DNA from: Stutzerimonas stutzeri
GTDB taxonomy: Bacteria > Pseudomonadota > Gammaproteobacteria > Pseudomonadales > Pseudomonadaceae
Assembly (NCBI RefSeq): GCF_009789555.1
Contig: NZ_CP046902.1
Location: forward strand, 3,798,001 to 3,862,000
Length of the DNA stretch: 64,000 nt
Direction: 5' to 3'
Part shown: piece by piece, positions 51,146-60,123 of the stretch
Layout: each line of letters begins with the position of its first letter
Numbering within the stretch: the first letter of the stretch is position 1
The notes under the pieces: model-generated
The model's input: the letters and a program-made list of their open reading frames with translations, nothing else
Database searches by the model: none
What the model was told of the DNA's origin: nothing
Program-made: the position numbers and the translations under genes

Positions 51146-52611
51146 GCGCCTGTCTCCACTGGCAGCCCGCACAGCGCGAGCAGCCGCGCCGTGTCCAGGT
51201 GCGTTTCGACCAGATCGGCGAGACGCTCGATGTCTCGCTCGCGCAAGGCCTGGTAGTCGGGCCGTTGCACTTTTTCCAATCCGGCCCAGCGAAGCAACGC
51301 CCGGCAGGCGTCGGTGGATTCGAACAAGCCGTGCACATAGGTACCCAGTACCTGCCCGTCCTCGCTGATCGCGCCATCGTATCGACCGTCGGCCAGCCGC
51401 ACCGCCGGGCGTTCCAGAGCCGGGCCGCGGCTGACGCCGGAGTGAATCTCGTAGCCGCTGAGTTCGGCGTCCCCGCCTGCCAGCCAACCGCGCACATTAC
51501 GCAACTGCTTGTCGGCGGCCAGCTCGGTGGTGAAGTCGAGCAGCCCCAAGCCATCGCTATGCCCAGCGGCACCTTCCAACCCGAGCGGATCGGCGATGCG
51601 CTCGCCAAGCATCTGGAATCCACCACAGATTCCGAGCACCTTGCCGCCGTAGCGCAGATGTCGCTGGATCGCCCGCTCCCACCCGTTCTCACGCAGCCAG
51701 GCGAGATCGGCGCGCACGTTTTTCGAGCCTGGCAGGACGATCAGGTCGGCAGCGGGAACGGCCTGGCCGGGGCCGATGAAACGCAGATCGACCTGAGGGT
51801 GCAAGCGCAGCGGATCGAAATCCGTGTGGTTGCTGATGCGCGGCAATACCGGCACCACCACTTTCAACGCGTGCTCGCCCTTGAGCGGCTGTCGCGGATC
51901 GATCGCATCCTCGGCTTCGAGGTGCAGATCCAGCAGATACGGCAGCACACCGAGCACCGGCTTGCCCGTGCGCCGTTCGAGCCAGTCCAGGCCGGGTTGC
52001 AGCAGCGCGATATCGCCGCGGAACCGGTTGATCACGAACCCTTTGACCCGTGCCTGTTCGCTCGGACCAAGCACGTCCAGGGTGCCGACCAGATGGGCGA
52101 AGACGCCGCCCTTGTCGATATCGGCAATGAGAATGACCGGGCAATCGACCGCCTCGGCAAACCCCATGTTGGCGATATCGTTCGCGCGCAGGTTGATCTC
52201 CGCAGGCGAGCCGGCGCCTTCGACCATCACCACCTTGTAAGCCGCACGCAAGCGTTGATGAGCATCGAGCACGGCGGTCATCGCCACGCGCTTGTAGCCG
52301 TGATAGACGGCGGCGTCCATGTTGGCGACGACCCGCCCGTGGATGATCACCTGGGCGCCAATGTCACTATTGGGTTTGAGCAGGACCGGATTCATGTCGG
52401 TGTGCGGTTGCAGACCCGCAGCCTGGGCCTGCACGGCCTGGGCACGACCGATTTCGCCGCCCTCAGCCGTCACCGCGCTGTTGAGTGCCATGTTCTGGGG
52501 CTTGAACGGTGCCACTGCCACGCCCTGGCGCCTGAGCCATCGACACAGCGCCGTCACCAGCGTGCTTTTGCCTGCGTCGGAGGTGGTGCCCTGGATCATC
52601 AAAGTGCCCAT
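51142..52611 (-). CDS. cobQ: Adenosylcobyric acid synthase CobQ
   Basis: A 489-residue glutamine-dependent amidotransferase that amidates four side chains of the corrin ring. The synthetase domain starts LMIQGTTSDAGKSTLVTALC (ATP loop) with FKPQNMALNS; the glutaminase domain has GKVLGICGGFQMLG near residue 335 with the nucleophilic Cys, and a late GTYVHGLFES with its His. The ATG at 52611 overlaps cobD by 13 bp. Confidence 0.96.
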   Translation of the reverse strand: MGTLMIQGTTSDAGKSTLVTALCRWLRRQGVAVAPFKPQNMALNSAVTAEGGEIGRAQAVQAQAAGLQPHTDMNPVLLKPNSDIGAQVIIHGRVVANMDAAVYHGYKRVAMTAVLDAHQRLRAAYKVVMVEGAGSPAEINLRANDIANMGFAEAVDCPVILIADIDKGGVFAHLVGTLDVLGPSEQARVKGFVINRFRGDIALLQPGLDWLERRTGKPVLGVLPYLLDLHLEAEDAIDPRQPLKGEHALKVVVPVLPRISNHTDFDPLRLHPQVDLRFIGPGQAVPAADLIVLPGSKNVRADLAWLRENGWERAIQRHLRYGGKVLGICGGFQMLGERIADPLGLEGAAGHSDGLGLLDFTTELAADKQLRNVRGWLAGGDAELSGYEIHSGVSRGPALERPAVRLADGRYDGAISEDGQVLGTYVHGLFESTDACRALLRWAGLEKVQRPDYQALRERDIERLADLVETHLDTARLLALCGLPVETGA

Positions 52612-53600
52612 GTTTGCCGCTCCCTGAAGGTGGCCAGCGCGGTTGCAAGGCGAGCCCAGCCCTGCTCGTCTGGCGGCAGGCCGAAGCGCAGGCTGGATGG
52701 GTGTCGGTAACGGCGCACCAGGATGCCCTGCCCCGCGAGGAAGGCGTAAAGACGGTTCGATTCGCCGGTCGCCACCCACTGAAACAGCCCACAGCCGCCG
52801 GTCGGACGCAACGCGTATGCGCTCAGCAGGCGCGCCAGACGCTCGCTATCGGCCAACAGGCGCTTGCGCTGGACGCGTTGCGCGCACCGATCGGACAGCA
52901 GCGCGGTGCCGACGAGTCGGGAAGGCCCGGCTATCGGCCAGGGGCCCAACGCCTCATCGAGCTGGCCGAGCAGTGAGGGTTCGGCCAGTACGAAGCCGAG
53001 CCGCGCGCCGGCCATCGCGAAGAACTTGCCGAACGAGCGCAGCACGATCAGCCCTGGGAGAGGGCTGTGCATGGCCAGGCTTTGCGCGGGGCTCGGGTCG
53101 ATGAACGCTTCGTCGACGATCAGCCAGCCGCCGCGAGACGACAGCTGAGCATGCCAGTCGAGCAACCGTCCCGGAGCCATCAGACGGCCCGTCGGGTTGT
53201 TCGGGTTGACCACCACCAGCACGTCCAGATGATCGAGGGCGCGCGGTATGCCCCCCTCGCTGAACTCCACCAGGCGGTGCCCTTCGCGGCGCCAGGCTTG
53301 GGCATGCTCGCCGTAGCAGGGCGAGACGATGCCGACCTGCGAGGGGCGGCGCAGCCGCGGCAGGACCTGGATCGCCGCCTGTGATCCAGCGACGGGAAGC
53401 AAGGATTCGGCCCGGTAATAATCACGCGCGGCAGACGCCAGGGCGTCGTCGGTTTCGGGCAACCGCATCCAGGTCTCCGCCGGAATCGCGGGCAGGTCGA
53501 AACCGTAGGGCGCGATCCCGGTCGACAGATCGAGCCAATCGGACAGCGCAATGCCGAATTCACCTGCCGCCGCACGCAAACGGCCTCCATGCTCAAGCAT
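52599..53600 (-). CDS. cobD: L-threonine-O-3-phosphate decarboxylase-like aminotransferase (CobD/CobC)
   Basis: A 333-residue PLP protein that makes (R)-1-amino-2-propanol phosphate, the linker of cobalamin. Fold type I aminotransferase motifs: GSQAAIQVLPRLRRP, NPNNPTGRL near 135, VDEAFIDPSP near 160, and the PLP lysine in RSFGKFFAMAGARLG near 190. Named cobC in Pseudomonas and cobD in Salmonella. Overlaps cbiB by 8 bp and cobQ by 13 bp. Confidence 0.92.
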   Translation of the reverse strand: MLEHGGRLRAAAGEFGIALSDWLDLSTGIAPYGFDLPAIPAETWMRLPETDDALASAARDYYRAESLLPVAGSQAAIQVLPRLRRPSQVGIVSPCYGEHAQAWRREGHRLVEFSEGGIPRALDHLDVLVVVNPNNPTGRLMAPGRLLDWHAQLSSRGGWLIVDEAFIDPSPAQSLAMHSPLPGLIVLRSFGKFFAMAGARLGFVLAEPSLLGQLDEALGPWPIAGPSRLVGTALLSDRCAQRVQRKRLLADSERLARLLSAYALRPTGGCGLFQWVATGESNRLYAFLAGQGILVRRYRHPSSLRFGLPPDEQGWARLATALATFRERQTWAL

Positions 53601-54504
53601 CCAGCCAACCTCCCAATACCATCAGCAGCAGCCAGCCCCCTACCCCGGCCCAGACCAGATCCAGCGCGCGCTCGATATCGCGCGCCTCGGGCGCGTGCCC
53701 TTCGCCGAGTGTGGGTCGCCGGTGCAGCACGTCGCGATAGACCGCGGCGCCGCCCAGGGTCACGCCCAGCGCACCGGCCCCGGCAGCCATGACCGGCCCG
53801 GCATTGGGACTGTCCCAAAGCGGGGCCTGGAGCCGCCAGCAGCGAAGGGCCGGGCCGGTGCGGCCGAGCAGCGCATACGTCAGGGCAACCAGCCGGGCCG
53901 GAATGAAATTCAGCGCATCGTCGATCCGCGCGGCGGCCCAGCCGAAGCGCTCGAAGCGTGGGTTGCGATACCCCCACATGGCATCTAGGGTATTGCTCAG
54001 GCGGTACAACACGACCCCTGGCGCACCGGCCACGGCGAACCAGAACAGCGCGGCGAACACCGCATCGCTGCCGTTTTCCAGCACCGACTCGGTCGCGGCC
54101 CGGGCCACGCCCGGCTCGTCCAGTGCGTGGGTGTCACGGCTGACAATGAAACCAACCCGACGCCGCGCCTCGCTCAGATCGCCGCCGCGTAGCGCGTTCG
54201 CCACCGGCAGGACATGTTCGCCGAGACTCCGAAGGCCCAGCGCGAGGTACAACATCACCACCTCGAACCAGCCACCGATGCCCGGCAGCAGACTCAACAC
54301 CCAGGCGCCGGCCGTCAGCGGCAGGACCGCCAGGCACCAGGCCGTGACGCCATGACTGCGCCAGCCGCGCCCGACCGGACCATTGAAATGCCGCTCCAGG
54401 CGGTCGGCCAGGCGCCCGAACAGCACCAGCGGGTGTGCGCGACGAGGCTCGCCCAGCAGCGCATCCAGCCCAACCCCGGCGAGGCAACTCAGCGCCAGGC
54501 TCAC
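53593..54504 (-). CDS. cbiB: Adenosylcobinamide-phosphate synthase CbiB
   Basis: A 303-residue membrane enzyme (called CobD in Pseudomonas) that attaches aminopropanol phosphate to adenosylcobyric acid. Conserved: GVGLDALLGEPRRAHPLVLFG at the N-terminus, then VGFIVSRDTHALDEPGV and DAVFAALFWFAVAGAPG in the middle, YRLSNTLDAMWGY near 190. Several membrane helices. Overlaps bluB by 4 bp and cobD by 8 bp. Confidence 0.95.
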   Translation of the reverse strand: MSLALSCLAGVGLDALLGEPRRAHPLVLFGRLADRLERHFNGPVGRGWRSHGVTAWCLAVLPLTAGAWVLSLLPGIGGWFEVVMLYLALGLRSLGEHVLPVANALRGGDLSEARRRVGFIVSRDTHALDEPGVARAATESVLENGSDAVFAALFWFAVAGAPGVVLYRLSNTLDAMWGYRNPRFERFGWAAARIDDALNFIPARLVALTYALLGRTGPALRCWRLQAPLWDSPNAGPVMAAGAGALGVTLGGAAVYRDVLHRRPTLGEGHAPEARDIERALDLVWAGVGGWLLLMVLGGWLDA

Positions 54505-55151
54505 GGTGTGGGTTCCCAGCCGTCAACGAACACCAGCTCGGTCAGTGGACGCGGCTGCGTCCAGCCTTGCATCGACAGCATCGGCGCCGGATAGAAGGCA
54601 TCCACCGGCCCCAGGCAGATGATCGCCACGGGCTCGGCCCCGGACGGCATTCGTAACAGATCGGCCAGCGCCTGCGGGTCGAACAAGGACACCCAGCCGA
54701 CGCCCAGCCCCTCGGCACGCGCCGCGAGCCAGAGGTTCTGAATGGCGCACGCTGCCGAAGCCAGGTCCATTCGCGGCATGGTGCGTCGACCGAATACGTG
54801 CTCCTCGCGGCCTTCCATCAAGGCGACGACCAGCAGCTCGGCGCACTCCCTGATCCCTTCGACCTTCAGTTGCATGAACTCCCGACCGCGCTCACCCAGC
54901 GCCTGGGCGGTCAGCAAACGTTCCCGTTCGACCAGCTCGGCGATGGCTGAACGCAACGCCGTGCGACGGATGCGCACGAAGCGCCAGGGCTGCATCAGCC
55001 CGACACTGGGCGCCTGGTGGGCGGCCTCGAGCAGCCGCGCCAGAACGTCGGGGGCCACCTCACCGCCGCGAAAATGACGCATATCGCGTCGCTCGGCGAT
55101 GGCACGGTAGACACCGGCGCGTTCCGCCTCTGGGAAAGCGAGGTGCTTCAT
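54501..55151 (-). CDS. bluB: 5,6-dimethylbenzimidazole synthase BluB
   Basis: A 216-residue flavoenzyme that uses oxygen to break reduced FMN into dimethylbenzimidazole, the lower ligand of B12. Nitroreductase-like fold with the BluB features RRDMRHFRGGEVAPDVLARL, APSVGLMQPWRFVRI near 47, ASAACAIQNLWLAARAEGLG near 130 and VSLFDPQALADLL. The start ATG is at 55151, four bases into the cobB end. Its presence means B12 can be completed aerobically. Confidence 0.94.
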   Translation of the reverse strand: MKHLAFPEAERAGVYRAIAERRDMRHFRGGEVAPDVLARLLEAAHQAPSVGLMQPWRFVRIRRTALRSAIAELVERERLLTAQALGERGREFMQLKVEGIRECAELLVVALMEGREEHVFGRRTMPRMDLASAACAIQNLWLAARAEGLGVGWVSLFDPQALADLLRMPSGAEPVAIICLGPVDAFYPAPMLSMQGWTQPRPLTELVFVDGWEPTP

Positions 55152-56443
55152 GGCAAGAACATCACCGCAGCCGCCGCAGGGTCGGAGGGCAGATAGAAGT
55201 GAACGTAAGACGCCGTGAGGCGCCCGTGGCGATAGACCGCTTCGGCGGCGCGTTTGTAATTCGGGCATTCGCCCCGCGTCAGCGGCCGCAGGCTGGAATC
55301 CAGCGACGAATGATGGAAGGTATGGCCGCGCAAGCGCCCCTCGGGCAGGGTGACCTCCTGCAGCGCCAGCGCGGTAAGGCGCTCGTGCATCCTGGCTTCA
55401 CCCGGCAGCAGCCCGAGCATGGCCTCGCGAACGCCGGCCTGGTCGGTCAACCCATCGAGCAGATAGAGCATGCCGCCGCATTCAGCCAGTGTGGGTTTGC
55501 CCGCCTGATGGTGCGCGCGGATCGCCTCGACCATCGGTCGGTTACGCGCCAGCGCGCGTGCATGCAGTTCCGGATAGCCGCCCGGCAGGTAAAGGCTGTC
55601 CATCACCGGCATTCGGGAGAAGTGCAGCGGCGAAAAAAACAGCAGCTCGGCGCCAAGCGCCTCCAGTAGATCCAGATTGGCCTGGTAGATGAAAGCGAAA
55701 GCCGCATCGCGCGCCACGCCGATACGCACGCCCTGGAGCAGTGGCGGCAGGACGGACGCTTCCGGCGCGGAAAACCTCACCGGAGCCGGCAACTCGCTGT
55801 CGGCGCTCGCGGCCAGCGCATCGGCCGCCGCATCGAGCCGGGCATCCAGGTCCGCCAGCTCCTGCGCCTGTACCAGGCCGAGGTGACGGCTTGGCAAACT
55901 GACCGATTCGCTGCGCGGCAGCGCGCCAAACCAGCGCAGACGGCTCGGCAGGCACTTGCGAAGAATCTCGCCGTGTCGGCTGCTGCCCACGCGGTTGGCG
56001 AGCACGCCGGCGAATGGCAGATCCGGCTGATAGCTGGCCAGTCCATGGGCCAGCGCGCCGAAGGTCTGCGCCATGGCCGACCCATCCACCACCGCCAGGA
56101 TCGGAATGCCGAAATGTCGCGCCAGATCGGCCGCCGACGGCGTACCGTCGAACAGGCCCATGACGCCCTCGATCAGGATGAGATCGGCCTCGCCCGCGGC
56201 TTCCCATAGCAAGCGCCGGCTTTGCGCCTCGCCGACCATCCACAGGTCCAGCTGATAGACCGGACTGCCGCTGGCCCGCGCCAGCACCATCGGGTCGAGA
56301 AAATCCGGCCCGCATTTGAACACCCGCACGCGCTTGCCCGCGCGTGAATGCAAACGCGCCAGCCCGGCGGTGACGGTGGTCTTGCCCTGCCCGGAGGCAG
56401 GCGCCGCGACCAACAAGGCCGGGCACTGGCGAGCGGCGCTCAT
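55148..56443 (-). CDS. cobB: Cobyrinate a,c-diamide synthase CobB (CbiA)
   Basis: A 431-residue glutamine-dependent amidotransferase that amidates the a and c side chains. The ATP domain has VAAPASGQGKTTVTAGL near residue 12 and GVMGLFDGTPS; the glutaminase domain has PTLAECGGMLYLLDG near 320 with the nucleophilic Cys, and a late GHTFHHS segment with its His. The ATG at 56443 is inside the right arm of a perfect 15-bp inverted repeat (56435-56485), which may hide it in mRNA. An in-frame GTG three codons upstream is possible. Confidence 0.94.
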   Translation of the reverse strand: MSAARQCPALLVAAPASGQGKTTVTAGLARLHSRAGKRVRVFKCGPDFLDPMVLARASGSPVYQLDLWMVGEAQSRRLLWEAAGEADLILIEGVMGLFDGTPSAADLARHFGIPILAVVDGSAMAQTFGALAHGLASYQPDLPFAGVLANRVGSSRHGEILRKCLPSRLRWFGALPRSESVSLPSRHLGLVQAQELADLDARLDAAADALAASADSELPAPVRFSAPEASVLPPLLQGVRIGVARDAAFAFIYQANLDLLEALGAELLFFSPLHFSRMPVMDSLYLPGGYPELHARALARNRPMVEAIRAHHQAGKPTLAECGGMLYLLDGLTDQAGVREAMLGLLPGEARMHERLTALALQEVTLPEGRLRGHTFHHSSLDSSLRPLTRGECPNYKRAAEAVYRHGRLTASYVHFYLPSDPAAAAVMFLP

Positions 56444-56485
56444 CGGGCCCACCGACCGACCGGACCGGTTGGCCCGATGAGCGCC
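56435..56485. repeat. 15-bp perfect inverted repeat over the cobB start
   Basis: GGCGCTCATCGGGCC (56435-56449) and GGCCCGATGAGCGCC (56471-56485) are exact reverse complements around a 21-bp loop of CCGA/CCGG repeats. The cobB ATG (56443-56441 on the minus strand) is within the downstream arm of the mRNA. A stem of this strength would block ribosome access. Confidence 0.75.
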
Positions 56486-56522
56486 CGACGCATCGTGCGC
56501 CAGCGTAATGGACGGCGTCCCA

Positions 56523-57155
56523 TCAGAATTCGATCCCTTCTTGTGCCTTGACGCCAGCCTTGAACGCATGTTTGACCAGGTTCATTTCAGTGACGGTGTC
56601 AGCCGCCTCGATCAGCTTCGGCGGTGCGCCGCGCCCGGTGACGACCACATGCTGGCGCATGGGCCGCGACTCGATGTCGGCGAGCACGCGCTCGAGGTCG
56701 AGATACCCGTATTTCAGTGCAATGTTCAGCTCATCGAGCACCACCAGGGCGATGCTCGGATCAGCCAGCAAGTCGGCCGCCACCGCCCAGGCTTCAGCCG
56801 CCGTGGCGATGTCACGCTGACGGTCCTGGGTTTCCCAGGTGAAGCCTTCGCCCATCACGTGATAGCGAACCTCGTCGGGGAAGCGTCGAAAGAAACGCTC
56901 CTCCCCGGTGCTCGCGGCGCCCTTGATGAATTGCACGACCCCGACCTTCATGCCGTGACCGAGCGCACGCGCGACCATGCCGAACGCCGAGCTGCTCTTG
57001 CCTTTTCCGTTCCCGCTGAGCACCAGCAGCAGCCCATAGGCCTGCTGCGCCTCGGCAATCTTCTGATCGACCAGCGCCTTCTTGCGCTGCATGCGGGCCT
57101 TGTGTCGCGCGTCGCGTGGGTTCGATTCGCTGTCGCGTTCGTTCGGTTCGCTCAT
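56523..57155 (-). CDS. cobO: Cob(I)yrinic acid a,c-diamide adenosyltransferase CobO
   Basis: A 210-residue CobA/CobO-type enzyme that adds the adenosyl group to cobalt. P-loop GNGKGKSSSAFGMV near residue 48, VGVVQFIKGA near 72, VVLDELNIALKYGYL near 137, and VVVTGRGAPPKLIEAAD near 170 are all typical. Cytoplasmic. It overlaps the membrane-protein gene by 4 bp and lies 79 bp before cobB. Confidence 0.95.
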   Translation of the reverse strand: MSEPNERDSESNPRDARHKARMQRKKALVDQKIAEAQQAYGLLLVLSGNGKGKSSSAFGMVARALGHGMKVGVVQFIKGAASTGEERFFRRFPDEVRYHVMGEGFTWETQDRQRDIATAAEAWAVAADLLADPSIALVVLDELNIALKYGYLDLERVLADIESRPMRQHVVVTGRGAPPKLIEAADTVTEMNLVKHAFKAGVKAQEGIEF

Positions 57156-57721
57156 GGACGGGCCTCGGCACGTTGAGCGGCCCAGCCCCGCAGGCCGACG
57201 AACAGCATCGCCGCGGTTGCTACATAGAACGCCAGCGTCCCCAGGTAGCGCGGGTAGTAGCGCGCGATGCGTTCGGCCAGTTGCGCGAGGCTCGGATCCG
57301 GGTAGCGACCGGAGAAGAACAGAAAACCACCGCCCGAGAACAGGTAGCAGACGAACGCACTGAGCATCACACACCCCGCCAGAACGACCAGGCTGCTTAA
57401 CCGATCGCGGTGCAGCCGGGCATAGACCCGCCCACCGAACCACAACGAGCCATAAGCCAGCACGAGCATCCAATAAGCCGGCGACACGCAGTAGCTCCCC
57501 ACGCCACTGAATTGGATCGCGGCGAAATCCAGCAGCGATGCCTCGACGAACAGCGCCGGGAAGACCCAGCGTGGCACGAGCAGCACCCCGGCGAGGAAAA
57601 ACACCGCCCAGGACGCGCTTGGCAGGTTCACCGATGCGAAGTGCTGGCCACGGGTCATCGCCATCAGCGCAACCAGTGCAAGGCCAACGGCCCATTGCGC
57701 GCGGGGGGTCAGTCTGATCAT
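57152..57721 (-). CDS. Integral membrane protein of the cobalamin operon (unknown)
   Basis: A 189-residue protein with about five or six membrane helices (AVGLALVALMAMTRG, WAVFFLAGVLLVPRWVFPALFV, PAYWMLVLAYGSLWFGG, LSSLVVLAGCVMLSAFVC, YLGTLAFYVATAAMLFVG). It has no motif I can name. Its position between btuB and cobO, overlapping cobO by 4 bp and lying behind the B12 riboswitch, suggests a role in cobalt, cobalamin or precursor transport. Compare with predicted B12-linked transporters; I do not assign one. Confidence 0.75.
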   Translation of the reverse strand: MIRLTPRAQWAVGLALVALMAMTRGQHFASVNLPSASWAVFFLAGVLLVPRWVFPALFVEASLLDFAAIQFSGVGSYCVSPAYWMLVLAYGSLWFGGRVYARLHRDRLSSLVVLAGCVMLSAFVCYLFSGGGFLFFSGRYPDPSLAQLAERIARYYPRYLGTLAFYVATAAMLFVGLRGWAAQRAEARP

Positions 57722-57754
57722 GTTGCGTTCTCCTTGAAGGGCGTCGGATGTGCC

Positions 57755-59629
57755 TTAAAGCGCCTGATAACGGACCGCGAAGTGAACCGCCCGACCTGGC
57801 TGTTCATAGGTCTGCGCCGTTTCGTATTGACGGTCGAACAGGTTGCTCAGCCTGGCCTGCAACCGCCAGGACGGGTCGATGCGGTATTCGCCTCGCAGAT
57901 CGATCAGTGCATAGCCGGGCAGGCGCTCGGCATCGGCGTTGCTGGACCGGTCATAGCGCTGGCTGGCCGTGTAGACGGTGCTGCCAACGGCGAACCGACC
58001 GATGTTGCGATCCAGGTCGACGCTGAGCGTGCGTTTGGCACGGCGCGGCAGCAAATGGCCGTGGTTGGCCTTGCTGCGGTCCTGAGGGTCGAGCACGGTC
58101 ATTGTGGTGGCCACGTCCCAGCCAAGCAGTTGGGCGGCAACGCTGCCTTCGATCCCACGGATTCGCGCCACATCGACGTTCTGCGGCTGCATGGGGCTGG
58201 AGCCGGTCCAGATGATCAGGTCGTCGATACGGGTTTCGAACGCGTTCAGGGACCATTCGCCCCAACGCTGCTCACCGCGCAGGCCCAGTTCATAACTTTG
58301 CGACTCTTCGGGCGCGAGGTCCGGGTTGCCAGCGGTGAAGCCTGTGTCCGGGGCATACAGATCGTTGAACGTCGGCGCCTTGAACGCGGTGCCATAAGAC
58401 GCGCTGAGGACCAGGTCATCCCGCAGGTCGTAGCTCCACCCCAGGTTGCCGGTGTCATGGTGGCCGAACTGCTCGTTGTCGTCGCGGCGCACGCCTGCCA
58501 CGACGCCGTGCCGGCCGAAGCGGGCCTGGTACTGCCCGTAAACGCCCTTGTTGTCACGCGAATCGACTGCGTAATCGTCGCTGACCTCGATGCTGTCCTG
58601 CTGGTAGTCGAAGCCGAGCGTGATCAGCTGTTCGCCGCCGAGGCTGAAATCGTTCTGCCAGCCGAAGGTGTCTCGCCGCGTATCGAAACGCGAATAGAAG
58701 GCACCGTCGCGGAAGTTATCGGCCTTGTCTTCACTGTGTCCGGCCTGCAGGGTCACCCGCCAGGCGTCGAGGGGGGTGAACCGCGCCCGGCCACCCACGA
58801 CCTGCTGACTCCCCTCGCTGTAGGCGAAGCGGCCGGTCGTGCCCGATGTGCTGCGAGAGTCGTAGTCACTATGGTTGTCGACGTGCAACCAGCTGCCATC
58901 GAGTTCCAGCCCGTTGTCGAATCGATAACCGCCGCGCAGCGAGCCGGACAGTTCACGGTAGCCATCGGCATCCGGCTCATGGCTTCGGGGTGCGGCAGGC
59001 CGGTAAGCACGTGAGTTGATCCCATCGGTGGACTCGCTGGCAACGCCGAGATTGAACCAGCCGGCACCTTGGCCACCGGCAACCCCCGCCGTGCCGTCGA
59101 AGCTGGAGCGACTGCCCGCTCCGGCCGAGAAATAGGGCTTGAAGCCATCGCCACCGCCCTGCCGGGTGAAGATCTGCATCACCCCGCCGACGGCCTCCGA
59201 GCCATAGAGGCTGGAGCGCGGGCCGCGAACCAGTTCGATGCGTTCGATCTGCTCCACGGGAATGCTTTCCAACGAGGCACCGCCAGAGGTAGCCGAACCG
59301 ATCTTGATGCCATCGACCAGCACAAGGAGGTGCTGGCTGCTGGTTCCACGCACATAGACCGACGAGGTTTTGCCCCGCCCGCCATTGGATGAAACGCTTA
59401 CCCCGGCGAGCCCGCGCAACAACTCCGGCACACTGGGCGCCTGGCTGCGCTCGATCGCCTCGCGGGTGATGACGGTGCTCGACGCGATCCGGCTGAAGGA
59501 TCGCTCGGTACGGGTCGCCGTGATCACCTGATCGTCGAGGTCGACCGGCTGCAACGGCAGGGAAAAGGACAGCGAGCAATAGCCCAGCAACACGCAGGCG
59601 GCCGAGGCGGTAAAAGGGGTGCGAATCAC
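57755..59629 (-). CDS. btuB: TonB-dependent vitamin B12 receptor BtuB
   Basis: A 624-residue outer-membrane transporter. After a signal peptide, the TonB box region is DDQVITATRTERSF; the plug domain (about 40-150) has VSVSSNGGRGKTSSVYVRGTS is spread over residues 75-95 and LVRGPRSSLYGSEAVGGVMQ near 132; a 22-strand barrel follows, ending in HFAVRYQAL. The GTG at 59629 with GGAG eight bases upstream is preferred; a longer frame to 59692 lacks a signal peptide at its start. First gene of the B12 operon, under the riboswitch. Confidence 0.92.
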   Translation of the reverse strand: MIRTPFTASAACVLLGYCSLSFSLPLQPVDLDDQVITATRTERSFSRIASSTVITREAIERSQAPSVPELLRGLAGVSVSSNGGRGKTSSVYVRGTSSQHLLVLVDGIKIGSATSGGASLESIPVEQIERIELVRGPRSSLYGSEAVGGVMQIFTRQGGGDGFKPYFSAGAGSRSSFDGTAGVAGGQGAGWFNLGVASESTDGINSRAYRPAAPRSHEPDADGYRELSGSLRGGYRFDNGLELDGSWLHVDNHSDYDSRSTSGTTGRFAYSEGSQQVVGGRARFTPLDAWRVTLQAGHSEDKADNFRDGAFYSRFDTRRDTFGWQNDFSLGGEQLITLGFDYQQDSIEVSDDYAVDSRDNKGVYGQYQARFGRHGVVAGVRRDDNEQFGHHDTGNLGWSYDLRDDLVLSASYGTAFKAPTFNDLYAPDTGFTAGNPDLAPEESQSYELGLRGEQRWGEWSLNAFETRIDDLIIWTGSSPMQPQNVDVARIRGIEGSVAAQLLGWDVATTMTVLDPQDRSKANHGHLLPRRAKRTLSVDLDRNIGRFAVGSTVYTASQRYDRSSNADAERLPGYALIDLRGEYRIDPSWRLQARLSNLFDRQYETAQTYEQPGRAVHFAVRYQAL

Positions 59630-59754
59630 GTTCAGGTCTCCGTCGTGCCCGCCGCACGACATACAGTCGATAAAGGCAGACGGAGATCGCAAAAGACAGG
59701 AGCGCAGATGCAGGCAGCCACACTCCGATCAGCGCCCGCCGCACTGCCGTGGAA

Positions 59755-59950
59755 TGCGACAGGCCGGTCTCCGGGCTTGCGAGCGGACGCTGTGAAGCAT
59801 CCCGAAACCACGCCTTCCCATGCCTGTGGCACAGTGGCTGTGAGCGGTTTCTGTCTCGCCTACCGTTGCGGGGGCAGCGCCGGAATCTTCGAAGAATGAA
59901 CCGGCTTCCCTGTTTCACCCATCTGGCTTTTTGCCAGGGGCACCTGAAGC
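59755..59950 (-). ncRNA. Cobalamin (B12) riboswitch
   Basis: Read on the minus strand, all hallmarks appear in order: GGTGCCCCTGG, AAAAGCCAG, GGTGAAACAGGGAAGCCGGT, CCGGCGCTGCCCCCGCAACGG, the B12 box AGCCACTGTGCC, and AGCCCGGAGACCGGCCTGTC. It ends about 125 bases before btuB. Bound cobalamin should lower expression of the whole btuB-cob operon. Confidence 0.95.
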
Positions 59951-60123
59951 AGCGCGGAGGTTAGTCCAAGCCTCGGCGCAGCGCAACCAGAAGCACAGGG
60001 TCGCACGCCAACAGGCCAGACACATTTCGATGGGCGATTTACCGGAACGCCGGGCGCTGATCGGCTTCGAATGCAACAATGCCGCGTTTCAAACGCCTCA
60101 TCCCAACGAGAAGACGCCAGCCA

